A DNA stretch of 64,000 nucleotides, taken from Sphingomonas pseudosanguinis (GTDB taxonomy: Bacteria; Pseudomonadota; Alphaproteobacteria; Sphingomonadales; Sphingomonadaceae). Position 1 is the first letter of the stretch, and every line of letters begins with the position of its first letter. A program made the translations under genes and the position numbers. Positions 17,126-27,580 of this stretch are shown piece after piece. The notes beneath the pieces were generated by a model. That model had not been told where the DNA came from. It saw only the letters and a program-made list of their open reading frames with translations, and made no database searches. The DNA lies in the NCBI RefSeq assembly GCF_014196255.1, contig NZ_JACIDH010000001.1:434001-498000 (forward strand). The letters are read 5' to 3'.

Positions 17126-19099
17126 TCAACGTGTCTGCGGCAGGCCAACGACCTGACGGCGCGTATAGCGATAGAGCGCCGCTACCAATCCCAGGAACAC
17201 CAACGTCCCCCCGACCAGCGCGGGGGTGGCAAAACCCTCTCCGACCAGCGCAAGCGGTGCGTCCGAGTTGGTCAGGTAGACGATGCCGGCAAAGCCGACG
17301 CCCCACAGGCTTTCGCCCACGATCAGCCCGGTCGCGGCGAGCACGCCCAGCCGCTCGGCGGTCTCCGGGTTGCCGCTGCGCCGGGCCCAGCGATCATAGG
17401 CATGACCGATCACGGCCCCCAGCACGACCGGCAGCGTGGCGGTCATCGGCAGATAGATACCCAAGCCCACACCCAGCGGCGGCAGACGCAGCCAGTCCAG
17501 CTTGCCCAGCACCTCGTCGGCGACGATCACCCCGACGCCGACCAGCGCCCCGATACCGATCATCGTCCAGTTGAGATCACCGCCCAGCACCCCCTTGGCG
17601 AGTGCGGAGATCAGCGCGGCTTGCGGTGCGGACAGCGCGTTCGGCCCGGCCCCTGGCGTGCCCGCAAAGCCCAGCGTCGCGTTGAGCAGGTCGAGCACGG
17701 GCGGGATCACCAGGCTGCCGAAGACGACGCCGATGACCAGCGCCACCTGCTGCTTCCACGGCGTCGCACCGACCAGCTCGCCGGTCTTCAGGTCCTGAAG
17801 ATTGTCATTGGAGATGGTGGCTACGCCGAACACGACGCCGGTGACGATCAACGCATAGGCGACCAGCGCCTGCGTCGTCTCCGGCGGGGTCCCGCGTCCG
17901 AACAGCCCGACCAGCAGCAGCGCGGCGGCCAGCACCGACAGGATGCCGATGCCCGACACCGGGCTGTTCGACGCGCCGATCAACCCCGCCATATAGCCGC
18001 AGACGGCCGCGATCACGAGGCCGATAAGCAGGATGAACAGCAGCGCGCCGGCGATCAGCGCGAAGCCCGATGCGGCCAGCGGCCCGCCCGCGATCACCGA
18101 CCAGAGCAGCCCGGCGATCGGCACCAGCGTCGCCAACGCGACGGCGGCGACGATGCCGATCGGCAGATCGCGCTCGGCGACCGCCAGCACCGCGCCGTCG
18201 CGCTTGGCCGAGGCGGCGGCGAGCGAGGAGCGGATGCCGCCGATGACCGGCCCGATGATCTTGATGAGCGTCCAGATTGCCGCCACCCCGATCACGCCCG
18301 CCCCCAGGAAGCGCACGTCGCGGCTGAAGATGCCGCCCGCCCATTCGGCGACGGGCCCGGCCGATGGGGCCATGGCGGTCAGGATCGGCAAGGCGATCCA
18401 CCATCCGACGGCGATGCCGGCCAGCATCGCCATGCCGACCGACAGCCCGACCAGATGCCCGACCCCGATCAGCGCGAAGGACAGCCCGCCGGCGATCCCC
18501 GTCGCGCCCGCGCCGGTGCGGAACCAGACCGCCGCCTCGGCCACCGCCAGCTTGGTCTGCGTCAGGATCGCGAACCCGGCCGAGGCGATGGCGTTGACGA
18601 CGATCAGCCGCAGCCCGACCGCGCTCTCCGCCTCGCCCTCGCGGCTGCCTGCGCCGACCTTCAACACCTCGGCGGCGGCGCGGCCTTCGGGGTAGGGCAG
18701 GTCGGTGTCGACGACGAGCGCGCGGCGCAGCGGCACCGAGAACATGACGCCCAATATACCCCCCGTCGCGGTGATCCCAGCGGTCAGGAGGTAAGGAAAG
18801 CCCTGCCACCAGCCGATCATGACCAGGCCCGGCAGCACGAAGATGATCGCCGCCAGTGTCCCGGCCGCCGAGGCGACGGTTTGGACGATGTTGTTCTCCA
18901 GCACCGAGCTGTTCGGCAGATAGCGCAGGATCGCCATCGATATGACCGCTGCCGGGATCGAGGTGGCGAAGGTCAATCCGACCTTCAGCCCGAGATAGAC
19001 ATTGGCGGCGGTGAACAAGAGGGTGATCAACCCGCCCAGCGCGATGCCGCGAAGGGTCAGCTCGGCGATGGGGGCGGTCGCGGTCGGGGTACGGCTCAT
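17126..19099 (-). CDS. OPT family oligopeptide transporter
   Basis: 657 aa and very hydrophobic, with about 14-16 transmembrane segments. OPT-family features include ANVYLGLKVGLTFATSIPAAVISMAI near the N-terminus, the motif NNIVQTVASAAGTLA, and the cytoplasmic stretch DLPYPEGRAAAEVLK. The family imports oligopeptides or metal chelates across the inner membrane by proton coupling; the substrate cannot be told. It is a single-gene unit. Its 5' side faces a repeat-rich region and its 3' side a family D element. Confidence 0.92.
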   Translation of the reverse strand: MSRTPTATAPIAELTLRGIALGGLITLLFTAANVYLGLKVGLTFATSIPAAVISMAILRYLPNSSVLENNIVQTVASAAGTLAAIIFVLPGLVMIGWWQGFPYLLTAGITATGGILGVMFSVPLRRALVVDTDLPYPEGRAAAEVLKVGAGSREGEAESAVGLRLIVVNAIASAGFAILTQTKLAVAEAAVWFRTGAGATGIAGGLSFALIGVGHLVGLSVGMAMLAGIAVGWWIALPILTAMAPSAGPVAEWAGGIFSRDVRFLGAGVIGVAAIWTLIKIIGPVIGGIRSSLAAASAKRDGAVLAVAERDLPIGIVAAVALATLVPIAGLLWSVIAGGPLAASGFALIAGALLFILLIGLVIAAVCGYMAGLIGASNSPVSGIGILSVLAAALLLVGLFGRGTPPETTQALVAYALIVTGVVFGVATISNDNLQDLKTGELVGATPWKQQVALVIGVVFGSLVIPPVLDLLNATLGFAGTPGAGPNALSAPQAALISALAKGVLGGDLNWTMIGIGALVGVGVIVADEVLGKLDWLRLPPLGVGLGIYLPMTATLPVVLGAVIGHAYDRWARRSGNPETAERLGVLAATGLIVGESLWGVGFAGIVYLTNSDAPLALVGEGFATPALVGGTLVFLGLVAALYRYTRRQVVGLPQTR

Positions 19100-19189
19100 G
19101 CGCGCAGATGTGGCAGAGTGCGGGGCGCTCGCCTAGCGTTTCGTGGGGGCGCTGCGACCTCGCTGATCGGGAGAGGGGGCTCCTCCCAA

Positions 19190-19220
19190 CCTCCGTTCAG
19201 CCTGAGCGAAGTCGAAGGCC
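19190..19220 (+). repeat. REP-like unit, family A
   Basis: An intact plus copy beginning CCTCCGTTCAGCCTGAGC and ending GAAGTCGAAGGCC. It is paired with the inverted copy at 19382-19411. Confidence 0.85.
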
Positions 19221-19241
19221 AAGGGATTCCATCACCACCGA

Positions 19242-19332
19242 CCCTCACCCGTCCGGCGCCAAGGCGCCTCCCTCCCTCTCCCACCGGGAGAGGGAAGGGG
19301 CCCGCCCGCGTAGCGGGTGGGAAGGGTGAGGG
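19242..19332. repeat. Family B hairpin element
   Basis: Begins CCCTCACCC and ends GGGTGAGGG. An internal palindrome CTCTCCCACCGGGAGAG is flanked by smaller GC hairpins. Related elements lie at 21118-21170, 38094-38156, 38201-38274 and 38598-38724. Confidence 0.75.
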
Positions 19333-19381
19333 CGGTGCCTTCGGCGTCGCGCGATTCTTGCGGCAACAGAGGTCAACCCGT

Positions 19382-19411
19382 GGCCTTCGACTTTGCTCAG
19401 GCTGAACGAGG
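19382..19411 (-). repeat. REP-like unit, family A, minus copy
   Basis: A minus-oriented copy with two changes (CTTTGCTC and GAACGAGG). It closes the inverted pair with 19190-19220. Confidence 0.8.
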
Positions 19412-19423
19412 GGTAGGGGCGGG

Positions 19424-21034
19424 CTACCCCCGGAACAGATTTCCCAGCACGCCGCGCACCACCGCGCCGACGATGCCTCCGCCCGTACTGCTCGACCGCC
19501 GCCGCGATCCGCCGCCGAAGACCTGCTTGCCGATCTCGTTGGCGACCTGTCGCCCGATCGAGGAACTGGCCGAGCGGGCCGCGCTGCTCGCCATCTTGGC
19601 CCAGGGGGAGTTCGCCGCCTCGCGCTGCTCGGCGATGCGGGCGCGTTCGGCCTCTTTGGCCGCTTTCGCATCCGCCTTCGCCTGTTGCGCCGCCTGTTTG
19701 TCCGCTTCGGTCTGCGCTTTGGCTTCGGCCGCCGCAGCGGCGGCTTCCTGCGTCTTGGCGGCGAGCAGTTCCTCGGCCGATTCGCGATCGATCGCCTGAT
19801 CGTATTTCGTGCCGATCGCATCGGTCTCGATCAGGACCTTGCGCTCCTCGGGCGTGGCCGGCCCGACCCGGCTGCGCGGCGGCGCGATCATCGTGCGCTC
19901 GACCGGCGAGGGGGAGCCGTCGGGCTGGAGCAGCGACACCAGCGCCTCGCCGACCTTCAACTCGGTGATCGCACTCGCGACGTCGACACCGGGATTGGCG
20001 CGGAACGTCTCGGCCGCCGAACGTACCGCGGCCTGGTCGCGCGGGGTGAAGGCGCGAAGGGCATGCTGCACCCGGTTGCCCAGCTGGCCCGCGATCTTGT
20101 CGGGCACGTCGATCGGGTTCTGGGTGATGAAATAGACGCCGACGCCCTTCGACCGGATCAGCCGGACGACCCGCTCGATCGTGTCGACCAAGGCCGGCGC
20201 GGCATCGTCGAACAGCAGATGCGCCTCGTCGAAGAAGAAGACGAGCTTGGGCTTGTCGGGATCGCCGATCTCGGGAAGTTGCTCGAACAGCTCGGAGAGC
20301 AGCCAGAGGAGGAAGGTGGCGTAGAGCTTGGGGCTCGCCATCAGCTGGTCGGCTGCCAGGATGTTGACCACCCCGCGTCCTGCATCGTCGGTGGCGATCA
20401 GGTCGGTCAGCTCCAGCGCCGGCTCGCCGAAGAAATGCTCGGCGCCTTGCGTGCGCAACTGGAGCAGCGCGCGCTGGATCGCGCCGATCGACTGTTTGGA
20501 GACATTGCCATAGGTCGTGGTCAGCTCGTTCGCCCGCGCGGCGCATTCGGTCAGCATCGCCTGGAGATCGTCCAGGTCGAGGAGCAGCAGCCCTTCCTTG
20601 TCCGCGACATGGAAGGCGATGGTCAGTACGCCCTCCTGGGTCTCGTTCAGGCCCATCATGCGGGCGAGGAGCAGTGGCCCCATCTCCGACACGGTGGCAC
20701 GCACGGGATGGCCCTGCTGGCCGAACAGGTCCCAGAATTGCACCGGCGTGGCGTCGTAGGACCAGTCGGTCATGCCCAGCTCGGCGGCGCGGGCGGCGAA
20801 GGCGGCGTGGGTCTTGGCCAGCGCCGATCCGGCGAGGCCCAGACCCGACAGATCGCCCTTCACGTCCGCGACGAAGCTGGGCACGCCGGCGCGTGAGAAT
20901 CCCTCGACCATGGTCTGGAGCGTCACCGTCTTGCCGGTGCCGGTCGCGCCCGCGATCAGGCCGTGCCGGTTCGCGCGCTTGAGGTCGATCGCCTGTGGCT
21001 TGCCGCCACCCATGCCGATGAAGATGCCGTCCAT
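19424..21034 (-). CDS. HerA-like P-loop ATPase (DUF853 / YjgR type)
   Basis: 536 aa. Walker A is GATGTGKT at residues 29-36 and Walker B is LVFFFDEAH, followed by the conserved [11 protein letters not shown] and the arginine-rich [10 protein letters not shown]. The C-terminal third is an Ala/Lys/Glu coiled coil (about 400-470) ending in a Gly/Ser-rich tail with [11 protein letters not shown]. HerA-type ATPases of the DUF853 (YjgR) group are conserved but poorly characterised; a DNA-translocating motor role is inferred from the fold. The start [12 protein letters not shown] at 21034 is preferred to a longer frame that would enter a terminator hairpin. A terminator just upstream separates it from degP. 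Confidence 0.85.
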   Translation of the reverse strand: MDGIFIGMGGGKPQAIDLKRANRHGLIAGATGTGKTVTLQTMVEGFSRAGVPSFVADVKGDLSGLGLAGSALAKTHAAFAARAAELGMTDWSYDATPVQFWDLFGQQGHPVRATVSEMGPLLLARMMGLNETQEGVLTIAFHVADKEGLLLLDLDDLQAMLTECAARANELTTTYGNVSKQSIGAIQRALLQLRTQGAEHFFGEPALELTDLIATDDAGRGVVNILAADQLMASPKLYATFLLWLLSELFEQLPEIGDPDKPKLVFFFDEAHLLFDDAAPALVDTIERVVRLIRSKGVGVYFITQNPIDVPDKIAGQLGNRVQHALRAFTPRDQAAVRSAAETFRANPGVDVASAITELKVGEALVSLLQPDGSPSPVERTMIAPPRSRVGPATPEERKVLIETDAIGTKYDQAIDRESAEELLAAKTQEAAAAAAEAKAQTEADKQAAQQAKADAKAAKEAERARIAEQREAANSPWAKMASSAARSASSSIGRQVANEIGKQVFGGGSRRRSSSTGGGIVGAVVRGVLGNLFRG

Positions 21035-21073
21035 GGCGCGTATCTTATCGCGGTGGCTGGCGACGGGAATAGC

Positions 21074-21110
21074 AAAAGGGCCGCCATATCCCATCGGATA
21101 TGACGACCCT
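21074..21110 (-). terminator. Intrinsic terminator of the hflK-hflC-degP operon
   Basis: On the minus strand a 15-bp stem with two mismatches (AGGGTCGTCATATCC with GGATATGGCGGCCCT) and a 4-nt loop is followed by TTTT. It lies between the degP stop codon and the start of the HerA-like gene. Confidence 0.75.
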
Positions 21111-21117
21111 GCCGATA

Positions 21118-21170
21118 CCCTCACCCTTCCGGCGCTTCGCGCCTCCCTCCCTCTCCCGGTGGGAGAGGGA
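21118..21170. repeat. Family B half-element
   Basis: Has the left arm (CCCTCACCCTTCCGGCG) and the central palindrome (CTCTCCCGGTGGGAGAG) but lacks the right arm. It abuts the 3' end of degP. Confidence 0.65.
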
Positions 21171-21181
21171 AATGGGCGGTC

Positions 21182-22711
21182 TTACTTGATGCGCAGCGGC
21201 ATCAGGCGATCGGCGATGCGACCACGGGTGATCTGCGCCAGTACCTGCGGACGGCCGGCGGCCTTGGCGGCGGCGACGATCTGCTGGACGTCGGCGGCGC
21301 TGCGCACCGGGGTGCCGTTGATCGCCGAGATGACGTCGCCGCGCTTCAGCTTGGAGGCGGCATCGCTCGACGGGTCGACCGCCGCGATCACCACGCCCTG
21401 CGTCGAGGGGTCGACATTGATCGCCCGCGCGATCGCCGGGGTCAGTGCCTGGACGGTCAGGCCCAGCCCGCCACCGGCAGTCGGCGTGGCCTGCGCATCA
21501 TCGTCATTGTCCGGGAAGGCGTCCGAACCGTCGCCCATCGACGCGGCGAGCTGCTCGTTCGACGGACGCGTGGCGGCGGTCGCGGTCAGCGACAGCGGCT
21601 TGCCGTTGCGCAGCACCTCGAGCTGGACGCGCGCGTTCGGCTGAACATTCGCGACCAGATAGGACAGGGTCTGCTCGGGCGTCACCGCCTGGCCATTGAC
21701 CTTGGTCACCACGTCGAAGGCGCGCAGGCCGGCCTTGGCGGCGGGGCCGTTCGGCTCGACCTTGGCGATGATCTCGCCCTGGCCCTTGGGGATGCCCAGC
21801 GAGGCCGCGACGTCGTCGGTCACCGGGCCGCCGATCTGTACGCCCAGATAGCCGCGCTCGATCTTCTGGCCCTTCATCAGCCGGTCGATGATCGGCTTGG
21901 CGTCTTCCGCCGGAATGGCGAAGCCAATGCCGATATTGCCGCCCGACTGCGAATAGATCTGGCTGTTGATGCCGATGACGTTGCCGTTCATGTCGAACAT
22001 CGGGCCACCCGAATTGCCCTGGTTGATCGCGGCGTCGGTCTGGATGAAGCGGTCGTTCGCACCGCCCTGACCGGTCACGCGGTGCACGGCCGAGACGATG
22101 CCGGCGGTCACCGTGCTCGACAGGCCGAAGGGCTGGCCGATCGCCAGCACCCAGTCGCCCGGACGTGCGCGCGACGAATCGCCGAAGCGGACGAAGGGCA
22201 GATTCGCACCCTCGATCTTGAGGACTGCAAGATCCGAGGTCTCGTCACGGCCGACGACCTTGGCCGTATATTCCTTGCGATCGTTCAGCGTCACGGTGAT
22301 CGAGTCGACCGAGGCGCCGGCGGCGCCCGGCGCAATCACATGGTTGTTGGTGACGATATAGCCGTCGGGCGAGATCAGGAAGCCCGAGCCCAGCGATGCG
22401 CCTTCGCGCTTCTGCGGCTGCGGTCCGGCCTGGCCGCCGAACTGGCCGAAAAAGCCCTCGAACGGCGTACCGGCGAACGGGTTCGCCTGCTGCTTCACGG
22501 TGATCGACTGCTTGGTCGAGATGTTGACGACCGCCGGCTGGAGCTTGGCGACCATGTCGGCGAAGCTCATCGGCGCGCCGGCGCGCGGGGCGACCGCCTG
22601 GATCGCGCCCGGCTCGTTCTGCGCGACCTGCGCCGTGCCGGGTTGCAGGGCCAGGGTGGCGGTCGCGCCGCCGAGGAGGAGCGCACTGGTAATGGCGTAG
22701 GCGTAACGCAC
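21182..22711 (-). CDS. degP: DegP/HtrA-type periplasmic serine endoprotease (Do family)
   Basis: 509 aa with an N-terminal signal or anchor segment. The trypsin-like catalytic triad is His124 (TNNHVI), Asp160 (TSDLAVLKI) and Ser234 (GNSGGPMF). Two PDZ domains follow at about 265-370 and 410-500 (GYLGVQIGG and GLGLTVQALTP). Do proteases degrade or refold misfolded envelope proteins. The start is GTG, set by GAGG about 11 bases upstream. It lies about 100 bp downstream of hflC on the same strand, an arrangement typical of alphaproteobacteria, and a terminator follows it. Confidence 0.95.
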   Translation of the reverse strand: MRYAYAITSALLLGGATATLALQPGTAQVAQNEPGAIQAVAPRAGAPMSFADMVAKLQPAVVNISTKQSITVKQQANPFAGTPFEGFFGQFGGQAGPQPQKREGASLGSGFLISPDGYIVTNNHVIAPGAAGASVDSITVTLNDRKEYTAKVVGRDETSDLAVLKIEGANLPFVRFGDSSRARPGDWVLAIGQPFGLSSTVTAGIVSAVHRVTGQGGANDRFIQTDAAINQGNSGGPMFDMNGNVIGINSQIYSQSGGNIGIGFAIPAEDAKPIIDRLMKGQKIERGYLGVQIGGPVTDDVAASLGIPKGQGEIIAKVEPNGPAAKAGLRAFDVVTKVNGQAVTPEQTLSYLVANVQPNARVQLEVLRNGKPLSLTATAATRPSNEQLAASMGDGSDAFPDNDDDAQATPTAGGGLGLTVQALTPAIARAINVDPSTQGVVIAAVDPSSDAASKLKRGDVISAINGTPVRSAADVQQIVAAAKAAGRPQVLAQITRGRIADRLMPLRIK

Positions 22712-22817
22712 TGGGCTGAGGTCCTCTCAATGAAAATTCAGTTTGACCGTGTCTTATTTGCCACGGTCTGGCTGAACGACGCTTGAATATGAACGAGCAG
22801 AAAGGTGGAAAATCCTC

Positions 22818-23684
22818 CTATCGGCCCGGCGCGGTGAATTCCTTCAGATAGCTGTTGTTCGGCGACAGAATGATCTGGGTGCTGCCATGTTCCTGCGTGC
22901 TGCCGTCCGCGCCGAAGGTGTGGCGATAGGACTGCATGGCGCGGTAGAAATCATAGAAACCCGCATCCTTGCCGAACGCCTGGGCATAGATTTGCGCGGC
23001 CTGCGCATCGGCATCGGCGCGGACGATCTGCGCCTGCTTCTGCCCCTGCGCGGCGATGGTGATCGCCTCCTGCTGGCGCGCGGTCTGCATCCGGCGCAGC
23101 GCGCTTTCCAGCGGCGTGCCCTGGGGCAGCTCGGCCTCCTTGATGCGCACGTCGACGATCTGCACGCCGTACTGGCGCGCGATCCGGTCGAGCCGGACCT
23201 GGATCGCGTCCATCACCTCGCCGCGCTCGGGGCTGAGCAGCTCGGAGAAGCGACGCTTGCCCAGTTCGTTGCGCAGCGCCGAGCCGAAGATCGGGCGCAG
23301 CTGGTTGGCGACGCCCTCTTCGCTGCCGGCGGTGGCCAGCATGCGGCGCGGGTCGACGACGCGGAAGCGGGCAAAGGCATCGACATTCATGCGAAGCTGG
23401 TCGGTCGACAGCACCTGGGTATTCTCCAGGTCGAGGTCGAGCACCCGCTTGTCGACCCAGACGATGCGGTCGATGAACGGGATGCGCGCGATCAGGCCCG
23501 CGCCGCTTTCGCCCAGCGGCTCGTTGGGGCGATAGCCGTTGACGATGCGGCGGGGCTGCTCGAAGCGATAGACCACCGCCTGCTTCGTCTCGGGCACGAT
23601 CGCGAAGGTCGCGGCGGCGACGATCACGGCGAGCAGCAATGCGACGCCCAGCACGATCGGGTTGCGAAGGGTCAGGCCGTTCAC
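22818..23684 (-). CDS. hflC: HflC, SPFH/band-7 protease modulator
   Basis: 288 aa with one N-terminal transmembrane helix (IVLGVALLLAVIVAAATFAIV). The band-7/SPFH domain follows (QAVVYRFEQPRRIV, DRIVWVDKRVLDLDLENTQVLSTD) and then a coiled-coil helix rich in Gln and Ala. HflC pairs with HflK to form a large periplasm-facing ring that modulates the FtsH protease. It has a GTG start whose GTGA overlaps the hflK stop codon, with GGAGGTGG just upstream, so translation is coupled. Confidence 0.95.
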   Translation of the reverse strand: MNGLTLRNPIVLGVALLLAVIVAAATFAIVPETKQAVVYRFEQPRRIVNGYRPNEPLGESGAGLIARIPFIDRIVWVDKRVLDLDLENTQVLSTDQLRMNVDAFARFRVVDPRRMLATAGSEEGVANQLRPIFGSALRNELGKRRFSELLSPERGEVMDAIQVRLDRIARQYGVQIVDVRIKEAELPQGTPLESALRRMQTARQQEAITIAAQGQKQAQIVRADADAQAAQIYAQAFGKDAGFYDFYRAMQSYRHTFGADGSTQEHGSTQIILSPNNSYLKEFTAPGR

Positions 23685-24823
23685 TGGCCACCTCCCTGCT
23701 GCGCGGGCGCGGGCGTGGGAGCGGCGACCTCCGGCGGCGGCGGGGCGTTACGTCCGCCCTTGGCCAGCGGCAGATAGGGCACCACGCCCGGCGTCTCCAC
23801 GATGGTCTTGTCCGACTTGGCCAGCACGGCCTCCATGGTCTCGTAATACATGCGTCGGCGCGTCACTTCCGGGGCCAGGCGGTACTGTTCGTACACCTTG
23901 TCGAACTGCGCGGCTTCGCCCTGCGCCCGCGCGATCACCTGCTGGGCATAGGAGCGCGCCTGATTGACGTTGGCGACGGCCTCCTGCTGCGCGGCGGTCA
24001 CCTTGTTGAAGTCGTCGACGATCTGCGCGGGCGCGGCCGCCTGCTTGACCGCGACGCCCTGGATGCGGACGCCCGACTGATATTCGTTCAGGATCGACTG
24101 GGTCAGCTCCTGCACGCGCTGCTCGATGCCGGTACGCCCAGAACCCAGCGCCTGGTCCAGCGTGGTGTCGGCGATGACCGCGCGCATCGCGCTTTCGGCG
24201 GCGGCGCGCACGGTTTCCTGCGGCTGCGCCAAACGGAAGGCGAAGTCGCGCGGGTTCGCGATGTCCCAGCGGACCGAATAGGTCAGGTCGATGATGTTCT
24301 GGTCGCCGGTCAGCACCAGATTCTCGCCCGAGCCCTCGGGGAAATTCTCGGTGCGGATCTTCTGCACGTCCAGCACGCGGACGCTGGCGATCGGCGCGGG
24401 CGCGGTCAGCTGGATGCCCGGCTCCAGGATGCCGGTATAGCGCCCGAAATAGGTGACGACGCCGCGCTGCTGCGGGCCGATGGGGTGGATCGAGGTGTAG
24501 AGCACCCAGATGCCGACCAGGATGGCAGCGCCGATCGCCCAGAGCGTCCGGCCGCCCGGCGCGCCGGGCAGACCGCCGAAGCCGCCGCCCGAGCCGCCGG
24601 GTCCTTCGCCCGGACCACCGCCGCCCGATCCGCGCGCCTTGCGGATGAATTCATCCAGCGCGGTGGGCTTGCCCGGCGCCTTGCGACCACCCGGCGGCAT
24701 CGCCCAGGGGTTGCGGGGACCTCCCTCAGAGTCTTCGCCGGACCCTCCCCAGGGGCCCTTTGGCGATTCGGCGGCAAGAATGGGGGGGCGTCGGAAGCGA
24801 CCCGTCAGCTTTCTCATATCCAT
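23681..24823 (-). CDS. hflK: HflK, SPFH/band-7 protease modulator
   Basis: 380 aa. A Gly/Pro-rich cytoplasmic N-terminus (GGGGPGEGPGGSGGGFGG) is followed by one transmembrane helix (TLWAIGAAILVGIWVLYT), the band-7 domain (GPQQRGVVTYFGRYTGILEPG), and a coiled coil with the conserved YEQYRLAPEVTRRRMYYETMEAVL. First gene of hflK-hflC-degP. Two possible ATGs exist (24823 and 24817); neither has a strong ribosome binding site. It is divergent from mrp with 66 bp between the starts. Confidence 0.95.
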   Translation of the reverse strand: MDMRKLTGRFRRPPILAAESPKGPWGGSGEDSEGGPRNPWAMPPGGRKAPGKPTALDEFIRKARGSGGGGPGEGPGGSGGGFGGLPGAPGGRTLWAIGAAILVGIWVLYTSIHPIGPQQRGVVTYFGRYTGILEPGIQLTAPAPIASVRVLDVQKIRTENFPEGSGENLVLTGDQNIIDLTYSVRWDIANPRDFAFRLAQPQETVRAAAESAMRAVIADTTLDQALGSGRTGIEQRVQELTQSILNEYQSGVRIQGVAVKQAAAPAQIVDDFNKVTAAQQEAVANVNQARSYAQQVIARAQGEAAQFDKVYEQYRLAPEVTRRRMYYETMEAVLAKSDKTIVETPGVVPYLPLAKGGRNAPPPPEVAAPTPAPAQQGGGQ

Positions 24824-24889
24824 CGTTATAGGAACGGTTCAGCGACAAAAACAGTGCCAAGCCGTCGATGGCGTCCTATCTGCCGCGTC

Positions 24890-25852
<963 letters not shown>

Positions 25853-25942
25853 AACCAGCGGGGCGGCGGGGCGTTTGACGACGACGTGCCCGCCGCACCT
25901 GCGATGACGACCGGATCGGCGGCGAGGCGAAGGGGAAAGCCG

Positions 25943-26377
25943 ATGCCGTTGACCACCGACGAAGACATTCGCGCGCTGCTGACCGAGGCGCGCACCATCG
26001 CGCTGGTCGGCGCGTCCGATCGCCCCGACCGCCCGTCCTATGGCGTCATGAAGCGGCTGCAGGATCACGGCTATCGCGTGATCCCGGTCAATCCCCAAAT
26101 CACCGGCGAGCATGTGCACGGCGAGTTCGTCTTCCGCGAACTGGGCCAGCTGGGCGATTCGATCGACATCGTCGACATCTTCCGCCGATCGGACGCGGTC
26201 GAGCCGATCGTCGAAGAGGCGATTCAAATCGGCGCCAAGGCCATCTGGATGCAGCTCGGCATAGTCAACGAGGCAGCCGCCGCGCGCGCGGAAGCGGCGG
26301 GGTTGAAGGTCGTCATGGACCGCTGTCCCGCCATCGAGATTCCCCGGCTTGGCATCGCGCCCGTCGAAGGCGCATGA
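25943..26377 (+). CDS. CoA-binding domain protein (YccU type)
   Basis: 144 aa, a single Rossmann domain of the CoA_binding_2 family: RTIALVGASDRPDRPSYGVMKRLQ, then YRVIPVNPQITGEHVHGE, and the closing MDRCPAIEIPRL. Members bind CoA but have no proven reaction. The ATG at 25943 is preceded by AGGGGAAAG, which favours it over an in-frame ATG 57 bases upstream. It lies 90 bp after apbC and may be cotranscribed. Confidence 0.88.
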   Translation: MPLTTDEDIRALLTEARTIALVGASDRPDRPSYGVMKRLQDHGYRVIPVNPQITGEHVHGEFVFRELGQLGDSIDIVDIFRRSDAVEPIVEEAIQIGAKAIWMQLGIVNEAAAARAEAAGLKVVMDRCPAIEIPRLGIAPVEGA

Positions 26378-26407
26378 TCGCCCGATAATATCGGCGAAGA
26401 GGGGAGA

Positions 26408-26674
26408 ATGGGGATGGTTCCGTTTTTGCTGCTGCTGGCGGGTTCGCCCTCGGGCCAGTCGGTGACGCTGCCGCGCCTGACGCCGGCCTGCACGGTCACG
26501 ACGTGCCCGCCGGTGCACAAGCGCTCGCCCTATCGGCTAGCGCAGGACAATCCGATGCCGATCGACTCCAAGACGCGCGCCTTCGCCAATGACGGCACCT
26601 ATTGCGCGGTGGTCGGCGACAAATATTGCCGCAGCAAGCCCCGCACATTGCTCCGCGAGTCGATCGACCGCTGA
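26408..26674 (+). CDS. Small secreted cysteine-containing protein
   Basis: 88 aa with a short hydrophobic leader (MVPFLLLLAGSPSG). Four cysteines (CTVTTC and CAVVGDKYC) could form two disulfides in the periplasm. AGGGGAG lies just before the start; ATG at 26408 or 26414 is possible. I do not recognise a family. It is the first of three small secreted proteins in a row. Confidence 0.6.
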   Translation: MGMVPFLLLLAGSPSGQSVTLPRLTPACTVTTCPPVHKRSPYRLAQDNPMPIDSKTRAFANDGTYCAVVGDKYCRSKPRTLLRESIDR

Positions 26675-26754
26675 AACGGTTCCAATCCCGCTGGCGTCGG
26701 TCCGTCGAAAGGGGCATCCTCCCGCCGTTATGACCTGATGTCGGGAGGGCTGCC

Positions 26755-27135
26755 ATGACCGGGATGATGTCGACCCTGTTGCTGACGATGGCGGTGCAGT
26801 CGCCCGCGGCCGAAATGCCATCGGTCGATACGATCGTCGCGAACACCCGCCGGCTGACCAGCGTCGAGCGGCCCTGCGTCTACGACCGCAACAGTACCGA
26901 CATCACCGTCTGTGGCCGACGAAATGCGGACCGGTTCCGCGTGCCGTTCGTCCCGCAGCCCGAACCCGGCGATCCGAAGCACGAGGCGGTGATGGCAGAG
27001 CGCACCCGGCTGCTCGCGCGCACGACGCCGATCGACGAGATGTCGCCCTTCCTGGTGAATGGCGGCTTCGCCGGCGTAACGATGGACACCAACCCCCGCG
27101 ACCACGGCGCGACGCTGCGCAAGCCCGCCCCGTGA
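26755..27135 (+). CDS. Small secreted protein with the I-x-V-C-G-R-R motif
   Basis: 126 aa with a weak signal peptide (MMSTLLLTMAVQSPAAE). The motif CVYDRNSTDITVCGRRNADRFRVP pairs two cysteines 13 residues apart. The same motif appears in the next gene. It is common in small secreted proteins of sphingomonads whose role is unknown. The neighbour starts 16 bp after this stop, so they are likely cotranscribed. Confidence 0.65.
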   Translation: MTGMMSTLLLTMAVQSPAAEMPSVDTIVANTRRLTSVERPCVYDRNSTDITVCGRRNADRFRVPFVPQPEPGDPKHEAVMAERTRLLARTTPIDEMSPFLVNGGFAGVTMDTNPRDHGATLRKPAP

Positions 27136-27151
27136 GACGAAGGAGCACCCG

Positions 27152-27580
27152 ATGCTGTCCCTGTTGCTGATCGCCCTTCAGGCCGCGCCGGCCACGCCGC
27201 CGGCAACCGGAACGGAGCGTTTCTCGATCCTGTTGCAGGACCCCTGTCCGCCATCGGCCGGCGGCGAGGCAGAGGTGATCGTCTGCGGCCGGCGGCAGGC
27301 GAACGATCGTTTGCCGCTGAAGGATGACCTGCCGCCGAGTGGGCCTGTGCCATCGAACCCCAACCTGACCGGGATCGGCGCCTTGCGGGCGGAAGGCACG
27401 CCCTGCGCGGCGAGCCAATGGGGCTGCCAGACCGGCTTCAACTTGCTCGCCCCGGCGATGATGCTGGCCAATGAGGCGCGGATCGGGATCAGCAAGCTGG
27501 TCGACAAGTCGCGCGACAAGAGCAAGCGCATACCCATCGCACTCGACGGCCCGGCCCCGGCCGGACATCTCGAACCCTGA
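27152..27580 (+). CDS. Small secreted protein with the I-x-V-C-G-R-R motif
   Basis: 142 aa with a signal peptide (MLSLLLIALQAAPATPPA) and then CPPSAGGEAEVIVCGRRQANDRLPL, matching the motif of the preceding protein. A second cysteine pair follows (CAASQWGC). The C-terminal half has a short amphipathic stretch (LAPAMMLANEARIGISKLVDK). The stop codon overlaps the first bases of a family D inverted repeat by 2 bp. The function is unknown. Confidence 0.65.
   Translation: MLSLLLIALQAAPATPPATGTERFSILLQDPCPPSAGGEAEVIVCGRRQANDRLPLKDDLPPSGPVPSNPNLTGIGALRAEGTPCAASQWGCQTGFNLLAPAMMLANEARIGISKLVDKSRDKSKRIPIALDGPAPAGHLEP

Larger units (their letters stand above)
19100..19423. other. 324-bp intergenic region made of repeats
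   Basis: No gene seen. It contains family A units at 19190-19220 (plus) and 19382-19411 (minus) flanking a family B hairpin element at 19242-19332. It therefore forms a nested inverted structure upstream of the OPT gene and downstream of the HerA-like gene. Confidence 0.8.

Noticed and set aside
17402..19405. 667-codon plus frame opposite the OPT gene
   Set aside because: Extreme Gln/Arg/Asp content and overlap with a well-formed transporter gene show that it is a compositional artefact.
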